A stretch of DNA of 64,000 nucleotides from Spinellus fusiger (Eukaryota; Mucoromycota; Mucoromycetes; Mucorales; Phycomycetaceae): NCBI GenBank assembly GCA_025094145.1, contig JALLLS010000064.1, positions 124,001-188,000 on the forward strand, in the 5' to 3' direction. Positions within the stretch are counted from its first letter, which is position 1. Each line of letters begins with the position of its first letter. The translations under genes were made by a program, and so were the position numbers. Below are positions 32,134 to 42,443 of this stretch, in pieces. The notes below the pieces were generated by a model. The model made no database searches, had not been told where the DNA came from, and saw only the letters and a program-made list of their open reading frames with translations.

Positions 32134-34996
32134 TCAAAGTATTTTTATTTTTGGGTGTTGGTTGCTATTCGCGCATTGGGCATGTTAGCCACCCTATGAG
32201 ATCGTTTGAAAAATAAGAATAAACATTGAAACACTTCAAATACATAAGTGAAAAAAACAATGCAAAGAGAGAAGAGACGGAAAGAAAAGAGAATATAAAA
32301 CCTCAATGAGGGAAAAATGATGAAAAATGATGAAAAGTGGGTAATGATGGTAAAATGGGAATTATGAATAGACATCCAAAAGGCCATAAAGTCAGCAAGG
32401 AAACCAGGACACCAAAAAGATAACCGTCATCCTGTGGCAATTCGAAATCCAACAAGGGATACTTAGAGCAACTCGGACAATCCTGAGAATATATGTAGCA
32501 ATTACATTAGCAGATTATGGCTTTGCTAAACGGGTTAAGAATGGGTGGTAGAGGAGAGATCGGAGGAGAAGTGAGGATACAGCGTCTGTTGCTGCAGGAG
32601 TCTTTGCACTCTATGGCGGCGTTGGCGTTCCCGCTCAACACACCCATCAGCAGCCTCAATGAGCAGGCTACCAGCTGATGGCTCTACCTTAAAGTCTCGA
32701 GTAGACGTGGCTCGATCAATGGCTTGCAGCAGTATTAACAGACTGGGCCAAAGGTCTCGCCATTTAACAAAAGACTTAACCGTGCGCGGCAGAAGATTTA
32801 GACAATAGTCAATTGGATGAACATCTTGTGGTGGTGCAGGAACTAGGAAGAACAAGAACGTGGAGCGTTCATGGTCAACGAATGTGCAAGTGAGAAAGTG
32901 GTCCCGATTGGCAGATGGGTGGCCACATTGGCAAGGAACTGAAGGTGTTGGTGGTAACCAAGCAATCCTCCATTTTAGTAGACGATGTCTTTCTTTGCGC
33001 GTGCACGGTAGTAGAAGAATTGGATCCCAAACAGGTCTACATAGTCCACGGGCTACCGTCACCAGCGGATTCTTGCCACGTACTAGACTAGTAATTTCAC
33101 TTTGAAGACGTTCAAGATAAGCTACTTTTAATGGATATTTAGGAGGGTTGTGAGCCCGTCCTATTCTTTGAGCATTTTGCCAGAGTACATTGCCACGTAG
33201 CTTAATCCATCTGTCTTTACTCTGGGGTGCTTCAAGCTGCGGGACAAGGCACCAGAGGAGGGTGTCTTCAGGAAGGGTAGCTGCGCGCTCAACAAATTTG
33301 GCTTGCAGATAAAGAAAACGAGAGTATATGTTAGGGAGGGCAGCTAATTGGGCAACCTGGATCGTTCCAAACCTAGCAGTAGCAGATCTAGCAAGACAAA
33401 GTCTCAGACAAGCAGACTGACAGATTTGTAGCGGGCGGATGCCTAGTCTATTGACATTACAAATAGCCAACCCATACTCAAGGATAGGCCGAACAAAAAC
33501 AGTATACGCTCTTAGGGCTGCTGTAATCCCAAAGCCATACATGTTTACACCCATTCCTCTCAGCTTTTGCATTACTGCAATTGCCTTGACTTGTGAGTGT
33601 GAGAAAAGTGCGTCTTGGTTAATACCTTGACGTGAAAAGGGGATACCAAGGTACTTGAAAGTATCACAGGTTGGAAGCTCGTTGCCATAGAGGTAAAACG
33701 GCACATTGGCCGGGGCATTGAGTACTTCACATTTGGAGGGACTCCATTTGTAACCAAGGAGGGTCGAGTGAATTTCGGCAAGTGCCAGCATTCGATGTAT
33801 ATCTTCTGGGCAGCCCATAAGAGCCACATCATCAGCATACAACAAACAATTCACAGGAGCCCAAGTAACAGTGACATGAGACGGACTGTAAGAGGAATCT
33901 GACAACTCAGAAGAGTCATCCGAAACTGTAGAAGTAGGAAAAGGATTGTGAAGGGAATTCTGTAACTCGTCAAGCAATGCGTGAACAGTTGCCTGTGGGG
34001 AAGCAAAAGAGAAAGGATTTCGAGCACAGAGATTAATGGACCGTCCCATGGTAGGTGGGTGCATACCAACCAGTATTGGGGATACCGAAGCAAACCTCAA
34101 GAAACGTGGAAGAGTATCAATGAAAATAGAATAAAGAAATGGAGAAAGAATACTACCCTGTAAGACTCCTCGTTTAGGTGCAATGTCCCGGGATGCTACA
34201 TTTTTCAGAATCACATTCACCACAATGTCATCAAACAAATTCTGTAGTAGCAAGAGCAACGGCTGAGACACGAAGGGCATCAGCGACTCCCATATGACAG
34301 AGCGTTCCACACTATCATATGCAGCTTTAATATCTAGGAAGACGACGACTGGAGGTTTTGGATCTTGCTCTCCTGATCCTTGGGCAGCGTACAACCCCAT
34401 AAGTTCGTGGAGACAGAGGGCCTGGTCTAGAGTTCCACGACGAGCGCGAAATCCACCTTGAGCCATGTCCAATGCAGGCATGGTCGAAAGGAGCTCCCCA
34501 GCTATACATCTTTCTAAGAGCTTACGAAACACCGATGTCAAGCTAATAGGCCGATAGTTACTAGGGTCATCCTGCTCTCCTTTGTTTTTGTAAATAGGTA
34601 CCACCTGTGCTGTTCTCCAGGCCACAGGCGTCCACGACCATCTCCAACACAATGTGAAGATCTGATGTAACAGAGGCACTAGCACTCGAACTAGGGGTTT
34701 GAGCATTTCTGCTCTAATATGATCAATGCCTGGTGCTTTTCGATTTGGCATCTTTCGAATAGCAGAGTGAATAAAGTCTACGTCCCATGGGACTGGATTG
34801 TCTTGGAGAGTAAACTCCTGACGCTCCTGTCTTTCCGTAGATCCGCCAAACACTCTCTCTAGGTGGTCAATCATGCGATTGGCAGCATGCCGAGGGCCCT
34901 CTGGAGATGACAGGGAAATTGGCGAACGTCTCCGCAGCCTCATTCCTTTCACAGCACTTGTCATCTCTGTTAAGCCCTTACGGACTTTATCACAAA
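32134..34996 (-). mobile_element. 5'-truncated non-LTR retrotransposon (LINE)
   Basis: A 2.86-kb insertion bounded by a perfect 17-bp target duplication (32117-32133 and 34997-35013), with an AT-rich 3' tail at the low-coordinate end. It retains the 3' untranslated region and most of the reverse-transcriptase ORF but lacks the endonuclease and ORF1 portions expected upstream, the usual result of incomplete target-primed reverse transcription. Confidence 0.9.
32535..34964 (-). CDS. LINE reverse transcriptase, N-terminally truncated
   Basis: 809 codons without interruption; the open frame continues past the first Met to the 5' truncation point, so 34964 is not the original start. Motifs in order: RKMPNRKAPGIDHIRAEMLK, VVPIYKNKGEQDDPSNYRPI, VVFLDIKAAYDSVE (first catalytic Asp), RGVLQGSILSPFLYSIFID, CLLYADDVALMG (catalytic Asp pair), KYLGIPF, and near the C-terminus a Cys-His cluster CQCGHPSANRDHFLTC. 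No apurinic endonuclease domain remains and no RNase H is recognisable. The uninterrupted frame suggests a young insertion, but without a promoter or endonuclease it should not move by itself. Confidence 0.9.
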   Translation of the reverse strand: MTSAVKGMRLRRRSPISLSSPEGPRHAANRMIDHLERVFGGSTERQERQEFTLQDNPVPWDVDFIHSAIRKMPNRKAPGIDHIRAEMLKPLVRVLVPLLHQIFTLCWRWSWTPVAWRTAQVVPIYKNKGEQDDPSNYRPISLTSVFRKLLERCIAGELLSTMPALDMAQGGFRARRGTLDQALCLHELMGLYAAQGSGEQDPKPPVVVFLDIKAAYDSVERSVIWESLMPFVSQPLLLLLQNLFDDIVVNVILKNVASRDIAPKRGVLQGSILSPFLYSIFIDTLPRFLRFASVSPILVGMHPPTMGRSINLCARNPFSFASPQATVHALLDELQNSLHNPFPTSTVSDDSSELSDSSYSPSHVTVTWAPVNCLLYADDVALMGCPEDIHRMLALAEIHSTLLGYKWSPSKCEVLNAPANVPFYLYGNELPTCDTFKYLGIPFSRQGINQDALFSHSQVKAIAVMQKLRGMGVNMYGFGITAALRAYTVFVRPILEYGLAICNVNRLGIRPLQICQSACLRLCLARSATARFGTIQVAQLAALPNIYSRFLYLQAKFVERAATLPEDTLLWCLVPQLEAPQSKDRWIKLRGNVLWQNAQRIGRAHNPPKYPLKVAYLERLQSEITSLVRGKNPLVTVARGLCRPVWDPILLLPCTRKERHRLLKWRIAWLPPTPSVPCQCGHPSANRDHFLTCTFVDHERSTFLFFLVPAPPQDVHPIDYCLNLLPRTVKSFVKWRDLWPSLLILLQAIDRATSTRDFKVEPSAGSLLIEAADGCVERERQRRHRVQRLLQQQTLYPHFSSDLSSTTHS

Positions 34997-35013
34997 TGTA
35001 TTATAAATACAGT
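34997..35013. repeat. right target-site duplication of the LINE insertion
   Basis: Identical to 32117-32133; it overlaps the first bases (35010-35013) of the Tc1 element's left terminal repeat. Confidence 0.85.
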
Positions 35014-36373
35014 GGCTTTCAATAAAACAATGGCTATTTCAAATTCAGACCCTAATTTTACCCTTAAAAATTCTTTTTTTTATTAAACATTCTTCATTTA
35101 TTGCTTTTCCACTCTAATGTCTACCTCATCTAACACCACTGAACAACCCATGAGACCTCTTGGGAACAGGAAGAAGAATATCGATGACTTCACTCGATGC
35201 CTCATTGCTCAAGAGGCCACCTTAAATGGGACCAGCCTGGTTGCCATTTCTGCTAGGTTTGGAGTTAGTAGGCAGTCTGTTTCCCTTATCGTAAAGAGAT
35301 ATAAGGAAACTGGCTGTTTCAAGACCAAGAAGAGCACTGGGCGCAAGCCTATTCTGAAGGAGAGAGACGAAAGAGAAGTTGCTCGTGAAGTGGCAAGAGA
35401 TTCATTCCAGACGATGGATCAGCTTCGCAAGCAGATGACCACCCAAGTGTCCATGAACACTTTTAGAAAATTAATAAGGAAGCTTGGCCTGTTTTCTTGC
35501 AGGGTGGTCAAGAAACCTTCTCTCACTACTAAGCACAAGAAGTTGAGACTTGCTTGGGCCAAGGCCCACCTCCACTGGACTGAGGAAGACTGGAAGACAG
35601 TCATCTGGTCCGATGAGTCAAAGTACCAACTCATGAGGACCAACAACCGCAACAGAGTGGTGCGCAAGAAGAAGGAGGGGCTGCTCCCAAAGAACATCAA
35701 GCCCACCATGAAGTTTGGTGGTGGTGGGGTCATAGTTTGGGGTTCTTTCTCTAATGAAGGTGTTGGAAGGTGGGTGCCTGTGAAGGGCAGTATAGACAGT
35801 AGAAGATACACCAGAATCTTAAAGGAGAATTACTGCCCTGAGCTGGCTCGACTCAAGGCACTGAATCCAGAGGTGGATTATGTTCTTCAAGAGGACAATG
35901 CCAGCTGCCGCAAGAGTAGAGAGTCCAGGTTGTGGAAGGCAAATGAGAGCATTGCCACTATGGAGGGGTGGCCCTCACAAAGCCCCGACCTCAACCCAAT
36001 AGAGCATTTGTGGGAGGTGCTTGACAGAGCAATAAGAAAGAGGATGACCCCAAGAAGTACTCTTCAAGATTTGGAGGTGCTTATGTTGGAAGAATGGGAG
36101 AATATTCCCAAGGACACTACAGACACCCTCATTGCCAGCATGGGGCGGAGATGCAAGGCTGTCATTGAGGCCAAGGGTGGAAACACCAAATATCAAGGGT
36201 CTCCACCCAATAAACTTGTATTTATTATTCTGTTGACCTTCTTTATACTTCATCCAATTTTCAAGTCTCTACTGTGTGTTTAATGTATGTTTTTATTACA
36301 AAGAATAAGTATTTCCTATTGCAGAATCATAACGGGGTATGAAAAAAAACCATTATTATTTTGAAAGCCACTG
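35010..36373 (+). mobile_element. Tc1/mariner element, apparently complete
   Basis: The left end CAGTGGCTTTCAATAAAACA and right end (complement CAGTGGCTTTCAAAATAATA) form terminal inverted repeats with TA on both sides (35008-35009 and 36374-36375). The 1364-bp element carries one intact transposase gene. Confidence 0.92.
35117..36283 (+). CDS. Tc1-family DDE transposase, intact
   Basis: 388 aa without introns. The N-terminal half has paired helix-turn-helix motifs (LVAISARFGVSRQSVSLIVK; TFRKLIRKLGLFSC) that bind the terminal repeats. The catalytic domain has VIWSDES (first D), YVLQEDNASC (second D) and SPDLNPIEHLWE (E), with spacing consistent with DD34E, plus the GGGGVIVWG glycine box. A hydrophobic C-terminal tail (LVFIILLTFFILHPIF) is probably read-through of AT-rich sequence. 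No stop or frameshift is visible. A copy truncated at both ends lies at 40166-41028. Confidence 0.93.
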   Translation: MSTSSNTTEQPMRPLGNRKKNIDDFTRCLIAQEATLNGTSLVAISARFGVSRQSVSLIVKRYKETGCFKTKKSTGRKPILKERDEREVAREVARDSFQTMDQLRKQMTTQVSMNTFRKLIRKLGLFSCRVVKKPSLTTKHKKLRLAWAKAHLHWTEEDWKTVIWSDESKYQLMRTNNRNRVVRKKKEGLLPKNIKPTMKFGGGGVIVWGSFSNEGVGRWVPVKGSIDSRRYTRILKENYCPELARLKALNPEVDYVLQEDNASCRKSRESRLWKANESIATMEGWPSQSPDLNPIEHLWEVLDRAIRKRMTPRSTLQDLEVLMLEEWENIPKDTTDTLIASMGRRCKAVIEAKGGNTKYQGSPPNKLVFIILLTFFILHPIFKSLLCV

Positions 36374-36412
36374 TATTTATGAAACGCGACATTAATTTTT
36401 GGAAGTAGTGTA

Positions 36413-36909
36413 CAGTCCCAATTAATAAGTAACTAAACAAAAAATCAAATTTTTTTTTGAAAAACAAAGGCATATCTATCAGTCTAAGATGTTCATAATA
36501 AAAGGTTCATAGAATAACATAAGATTTGAAATATTTGTTCTTTAGATGATTGTTTACATTTTTATTATAAATATATTGTTCAGTACTTTGTAGAAAAACC
36601 TTTATGCTTCAACACAGTGGAGCACCTCCTTGGCATACTATCCAATAAGTTTTCCAGAAATTCATTTGGGATCTTCTCCCATTTACTACACAAGCATCAT
36701 TCAAGCTATTCTGCATTAGTTATGCTTGTGAATAGATGTCATATAAAGTTTTCTTGATAGTGAGCATGAAATGATCCCGAGTTCACTCATGTATTTTTTT
36801 TTAAAATAAATAAAAGTCCTATGGCAAACATTTACGCCTTCATCATTCATCTTTTTGAATAAAAAATAAAAAATAAATTTGCCATCCACTCATTTATTGC
36901 ACGGGACTG
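36413..36909. mobile_element. non-autonomous, internally deleted DNA transposon (CAGTCCCA family)
   Basis: Ends CAGTCCCA and GGGACTG lie between TA dinucleotides. Its sequence from 36413 to ~36720 matches 41037-41345 and its right half resembles the far part of that longer element (AGTTTTCTTGATAGTGAGCATG; CATTCATC), so it is a 497-bp deletion derivative of the 1354-bp element at 41037-42390. Confidence 0.8.
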
Positions 36910-37859
36910 TACAAACTTAAACATTTAGATAAGTAAAGAGAGGAATGTCTTACACAAAATAATTTATTGTTATAAGAGTAAATAATATCTTGTATGTTTG
37001 ATATTGGCATCTACTACCCTTGATGTCTCTGCCTTATGTTGATAATGGAAATATCTATAGTACTATAACTGCTTACTCTTTTATCTGTATCAGGGACGTC
37101 CTCACCTCTATTTCAATGGCTTATAAATCCATCTATTTTTATGCAGATTATTCCAAGTTCTCTATGTCTAATAAGATCGAGATTCAGACCTTGTGTTGCT
37201 CTAGAAGGTGGTGTTACAATGACATTCTATGTTCAATGCATATTAGCCATAGTGCTAAGGTAGTAGTGTTATTTTCTTAGATACTTTTTCATTTCTATGA
37301 AAAAAAGAGCTTGTACGTACTACTCACACAGAGACTATTTCTTTTTCAATAATAAACACATAATGTCTATGTAATTATCATTTGGAAATATTTCTTGTCT
37401 ATTCTCCATGTCTTTCAGAGACTGAATCAGCCTCAACAAAGGGAGTCTCTATTGTTTTATATGGATTAGTGATTCTAGTAGTTCTAATGAATATGTAAAT
37501 GTTAGCTGATAGAGAAGACATTAGAATAGTGTATCATAAAAAGAAGTAGCAATTTCAAACAATCATTAGTTAGGTAAAGATGTGTTCTGAATGCTGGAAT
37601 AACATGACTGTGTTTTTGAGTTCTGGTGTAAATGTAAAAAGTATTTAGACTGTTCTTGAGTACAGTTGGGCACTCTACAGTGATGAGCAGTCATCCGTTT
37701 AAATGATACAGGCTGTCCAATATGAATATTAAAAATGATGCATATTTACATTCAACACCTGATTAATTGATTTAAGAATCTCATCACATACACTTAGATC
37801 TATCACTCAGAGCATATAGAAATATCAAAGTTTATTGTATAAAAATATAATAGATAAGT
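36910..37859. other. AT-rich spacer downstream of P450 gene A
   Basis: About 950 bases. An 86-codon frame at 37020-37280 has no family signature or splice support. No transposon end was identified. Confidence 0.5.
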
Positions 37860-39940
37860 TTAAAGAAGTCTATCAGGGCGTTCAACAAAGCGTATTTTGT
37901 AAGGTTCAGGACTGGCAACTATCCCACCATCAACAAAGCTATCAATGTCAGCATACACAAGGTTGCCATTAGAGTCGAGGGCTGGTTCAATAGTGCAGCG
38001 TGCCCAAAGATTAGTATATGCAAGAAACAGCTCTGTTTCAGCCTATTGAAAAACAATCCCAATATTTTTTGTTAATATACTGAAAGTGTATTCATACTAT
38101 AAGTCTTTTCAAACAGTTTACCAAGTAGATTCCCGGACATATGCGTCTAAGAACACATAGATTAGTATATTAATAACTAGCAAACAATTATAGTAATCAG
38201 TTAATTACCTTCCCCATCCAAAGTTAAACTGGTCTCTTTCTGTTGGTTTTCCATTAGCAGATGCATGAAACGTAGACTTGTTATTTATGAAACGATCAGG
38301 AATGAATTTGTGTGGATCAGGATAGAAATCAGGATTTCTGTGCATACTATACATATCACTAATCAAATTTGTTCCTTTCTTGATCATGTAATTTTTTACT
38401 ACAACTAAACGTAAAACTTAGTTTTGTCTCCACATAATATATATATATATATATTACTTACAATCTTGTTCAGCTATATGAGGAACTCCAAAGGGTATAA
38501 GAGGATAAAGACGCATGACCTCTCTTTGAACAGAGATCACATAAGGAAATGCTTCACGTTCAGTAAACGTTGGCAGTCGTTTATATTTGGCGATAAAGGC
38601 ATCAATCTCTTCACATATCTTTTTTTGGACTTCTGGATGATGAGATAATAATGCAAAAGCCCACGAAAGTGATACAGAAGTGGTATCTGTTGCACCGATA
38701 AACAGTTCAGCTTGAATAAAATAAAGTAAGTCTTTTTCCAAGCTTTTGAAATATAGGGCCTTGACTTACTAAAAAAGACTACCATATCGTCTTCATCATA
38801 TATAATATCTTTTGATTCATTCATTCTCTTGACCATACAATCTACATCTCTTTCAAGGGCATGTCTTATAATCTTTCTGAGGACAGGGTTGCGCAAATTT
38901 TCGATGAAGTCGCGGTTTCTTTTGTCTTTGTTTTGAATATAGCTTATAAATCTGAGGGCTGGAATATAGGCGTCAATATCCTCATCTATACTTCCGTATA
39001 GCAGACTCAGTTGGATGATATCTACTATATTCTTAAAAATTGGGTCCTCTGTCGAATCCATATGAGTACCAAAACAAACTCTTAATACGACATTAAGAGA
39101 TCGGAAAGCTATGTCATGGAATGGATCTACTCCTTCATTGGTGTTTCCATTTTTAATCAATTGGTCAATAAGATGGTCTGTTTCGAACTGAAGCATATCA
39201 CCCATTTGATCTACTGATTTAGGTGCCAAGAAATCATTTGCTACAATAATAAATTAATACAATACAATATCCATATATCGGTTTATACTTATATTGTCAT
39301 ACCAGTAAGCCTTGATTCTCTTAACATTTTTTTATCTTTAGCAAAGACAATTGCTCTAAGTGTTTATAATGTGTTAACTGAATTATAAATAAAAAAAAAG
39401 TATTATAGCCTTCTATTACCTTCTATTCATATTAAAAACACCATTAATGAATCTGTTGGGTGGTCGTAAAGTAGTAATACTTCCATTAACATTAAACACT
39501 TCATGAGCAATGGTAGGATCAGAAATAAAAACAAAATCTTGAACACCCATCTTGACATAAAAGATTGGACCTACAGGGTTGTGAGTTAAAAATAAATATT
39601 GATGTCATTATAATAAAGGTTGTAGTTCTGTTTACCTAATTCTTTATGCCACTCATGCATCTTTAGAAATGCGTTTTTACCAAGAAGTGGTAAATGGCCT
39701 AGGCAATATCAGCTTTAATAATTTCTTAGTTTTAATTAATTTCTTACCAAGATATGGGTATTTTCCTTTAGGTGTAGGCATTTTGTCATATCCATCATAT
39801 TCTTTGTCTTTGGAACTAGAGTAGAGTGCATACAGAGCTGTACCAATAGCCACAACACCTGCAGTTTGAAGGGGGCGCTCTTTTAAGAGATCAATCATAT
39901 AAGATGGACTGCCAAGAAAAGATAAAGAAGTAGAATTCAT
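37860..39940 (-). CDS. cytochrome P450, copy A
   Basis: Nine exons: 39940..39748, 39698..39636, 39570..39420, 39355..39303, 39240..38770, 38710..38462, 38404..38209, 38146..38122, 38042..37860 (1584 nt, 527 aa, phases consistent). An N-terminal membrane anchor (AGVVAIGTALYALY, residues ~28-41) is followed by a polar linker. The oxygen-binding I-helix reads FIGATDTTSVSLS, the K-helix EVMRLYP has the E-x-x-R pair, and the haem loop FGWGRRICPG is completed across intron 7 with its Cys ligand. This is a microsomal monooxygenase needing a reductase partner. The WxxxR of the C-helix is not evident (KKMLRESR instead). The type resembles the expanded Mucoromycota P450 families such as CYP509, but I do not assign a family. 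It is the left member of a tandem pair. Confidence 0.9.
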
Positions 39941-39981
39941 AAATGACAGTAAAACAAAATGAAAAAATTCTTATTTTATTC

Positions 39982-39990
39982 TTATTTATA
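39982..39990 (-). promoter_or_regulatory. TATA box candidate for P450 copy A
   Basis: Minus strand reads AAGTATAAATAAGA, TATAAATAA about 45 bases before the ATG; copy B has a TATATAAAT at the same distance. Confidence 0.45.
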
Positions 39991-40165
39991 CTTTCCATTA
40001 TTATTATTGTATTGGCTTTTTTCATCTTATGTACTACAATAAATCTTTTGTATGACATCTGTGGTGGTATACTTGATCTCAATTTAGACAAAAATAATAT
40101 GTTTACTACAGTATCCGGCGGAAAACATATAATCTTTTTCATTTTATGATAGAATTCTTGTTTGG

Positions 40166-41028
40166 TGAAATACTTATTCTTTGTAATAAAAATACATATT
40201 AAACAAATAGTAGAGACTTTTAAATTAGATGAAGTATAAATAAGGTCAACAGGATAATATATAAAGATTTATTGACACAAAGCTTCAATATTTGGTATTT
40301 CCACCCTTGGCCTCAATGATAGCCCTACATCTCCGATGCATGCTGTTAATGAGGACGTTGGTGACAGTCTTGGGAATTTTGTCCCACTCTTGGACCAGGA
40401 GAGCCTTCAAATCTTGGAGGGTGCTTGCTGGGTTCATCTTCTTGCAAACTGCTATGTCTAGTTTTCCCCCAAAGATGCTCTATTGGGTTCAGGTCAAGGC
40501 TCTGAGAGGGCCACCCCTCCATTATGACAATCCTCTCTTCATCCTTCCATTTCCTAGTCTCCGTACTAGTATGGCAACTAGTATTGTCCCCTTGAAGAAC
40601 ATAGCCTACCACTGTATTCAGTGCTGAAATACGATCCAGCTCAGGGCAATAGGCCTTTTCTAAAATACCAGTGTATCTGGCACTATTAATGGGCCTCTCC
40701 ACCATAGCAAGTCTACTCACACCATCACCCCATCACTACCAGACTTCATAGTGGGTTTCACATTCTTTGGGAGCAGTCCCTCCTTCCTGTGCACTACTCT
40801 GGTATGGCTGTTGTTCGAGATGAGCTGGAAGTTGGACTTATTGGACCAGATGACTGTCTTCCAGTCTTCCTCAGTCCAGTGAAGGTGGACCTTGGCCCAA
40901 GAAAGTCTCAACTTCTTGTGCTTATTGGTAAGAGAAAGTTTCTTAGCCACCTTGCAAGAAGAAAGGCCAAGCTTCATCATTTTTCTAAAAGTGCTCATAC
41001 ACACTTTGGTGGTCATCTGCTTGCATAG
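40166..41028 (-). pseudogene. Tc1 transposase copy truncated at both ends
   Basis: Closely similar to 35423-36330 of the intact Tc1 element but inverted: MTTKVCMSTFRKMMKLGLSS, HLHWTEEDWKTVIWSNKSN (first catalytic D changed to N), GYVLQGDNTSCH and SLDLNPIEHLWG. It lacks the first ~410 bases and the last ~55 bases including both terminal repeats, and has frame breaks around 40440 and 40720. It lies in the promoter-distal spacer between the two P450 genes. Confidence 0.85.
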
Positions 41029-41036
41029 TTAATCTA

Positions 41037-42390
41037 CAGTCCCATGTAATAAGTGACTAATTTTTTTTTTCAAAAATTAAAATAAAGGTATATCTATCAG
41101 TCTAAGATGTTCATAATAAAAGGTTCATGGAATAACATAAGATTTGGAATAATTGTTTTTTAGATGATTGTTTACATCCTCATTATAAATATATTTTTCA
41201 GTAATTTGTAGCAAAACCTTTATGCTTCATCGCGTGGAGCACCTCCTTGGCATGCTATCCACTAAATTTCCCAGAAATTCATTTGAGATCTCCTCTCATT
41301 CATCACACGAGCATCGTTCAAGCTGTTTTGCATTAGTTATGCTTGTTCGACATAACTCAATATTTTCAAGATAAGATCAGACATCCTCAATTGGGTTAAG
41401 ATCTGTGCTTTGTACAAGCCAAAAATAAAAACCTTCAATCATACATCTCTCTTGTTTGTACCATCTATAATGTGCTCCTGTGTGGTAAGGAGCACCGTCT
41501 TCTTAGAAGAGAATGGTCTCCTTGAGGTCCTCTTGCAATATGTGAAACCAGGGAAGAAAGTATTTGACAAGTACATTGATATACTTGTCTTGATCAGCTG
41601 ATCCCTCCAAGAGTTCAAGAGGTCCTACACCTCCACGCCAAAAGTAACCCCAAACCATGACCAAATCCTTGCCAGACGTATTTTCTTTGCGTATGTACGC
41701 TCCTCATACCTTTTATATTTCATTCTAATCACTCTAGTCCCTTTATCATTGCCTGCAAGTGTAAAACAAGGTTTGTAAGACCAAATAACATTAGTCTATC
41801 TCTCCACTGGCCAATCAACCTTGTTTTTACACCATTTCCATTGTCTTTGCTTGTGAGTGAATGTCATATCAGGTTTTCTTGATAGTGAGCATGAAGTAAT
41901 TCCGAGTTCATTCATGTAGTTTAGAGACGTGCTACGGCAAACATTCGTATCTGCATCATTCATATTTCTCAAATGATATGCAATTGTTTGCATAGAGTTT
42001 CTGCAAATAGAAAAAAACAATTGCCAGTTTTGAAGTAGACAAAACCTTTTCAGGTCTTTCTATACGCATTTTGATTTGATTTATACCTTTATTTTTTATA
42101 CAACAGGACACTCTTGCCCGATGTGCTCTCTAGGATGTCAAGATTATCATAAATGTCTTGATAAGTAGCATGTCTTTTCCATTGTTCTATGATTTGATTT
42201 CTAATAAACATATTATACTCTCTTCTTTTGATGGGAATATCTTTATGTCCTTGGCTAAAAGTTGACTGATTTTCATTGATTGAAGTCATCTTTTGAATAA
42301 GTTATTGAAGAAAAGAAAAAGACCTCTACTTTATTTCTGAAGAATAAAAAATAGATATTTATCTTTTTAGTCAATTATTACTTGGGACTG
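41037..42390 (-). mobile_element. degenerate mariner-like element (CAGTCCCA termini)
   Basis: CAGTCCCATGTAATAAGTGA at the left and GGGACTG at the right are flanked by TA. On the minus strand a transposase is visible in pieces: an N-terminal block at 42090-42289 (RREYNMFIRNQIIEQWKRHA), a helix-turn-helix and linker block (RSTSLNYMNELGITSCSLSR; THKQRQWKWCKNKVDWPVE) and a catalytic region with many stops. It is inactive. The 497-bp copy at 36413 is its deletion derivative. Confidence 0.75.
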
Positions 42391-42443
42391 TATTAACTCT
42401 ACTTTCAAGGTTGAATAGGATTTAAATAAATAAACAAGCTTTC

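Noticed and set aside
37020..37280. 86-codon plus-strand frame as a small gene
   Set aside because: No family signature, splice support or neighbouring homologue; AT-rich DNA of this length yields such frames by chance.
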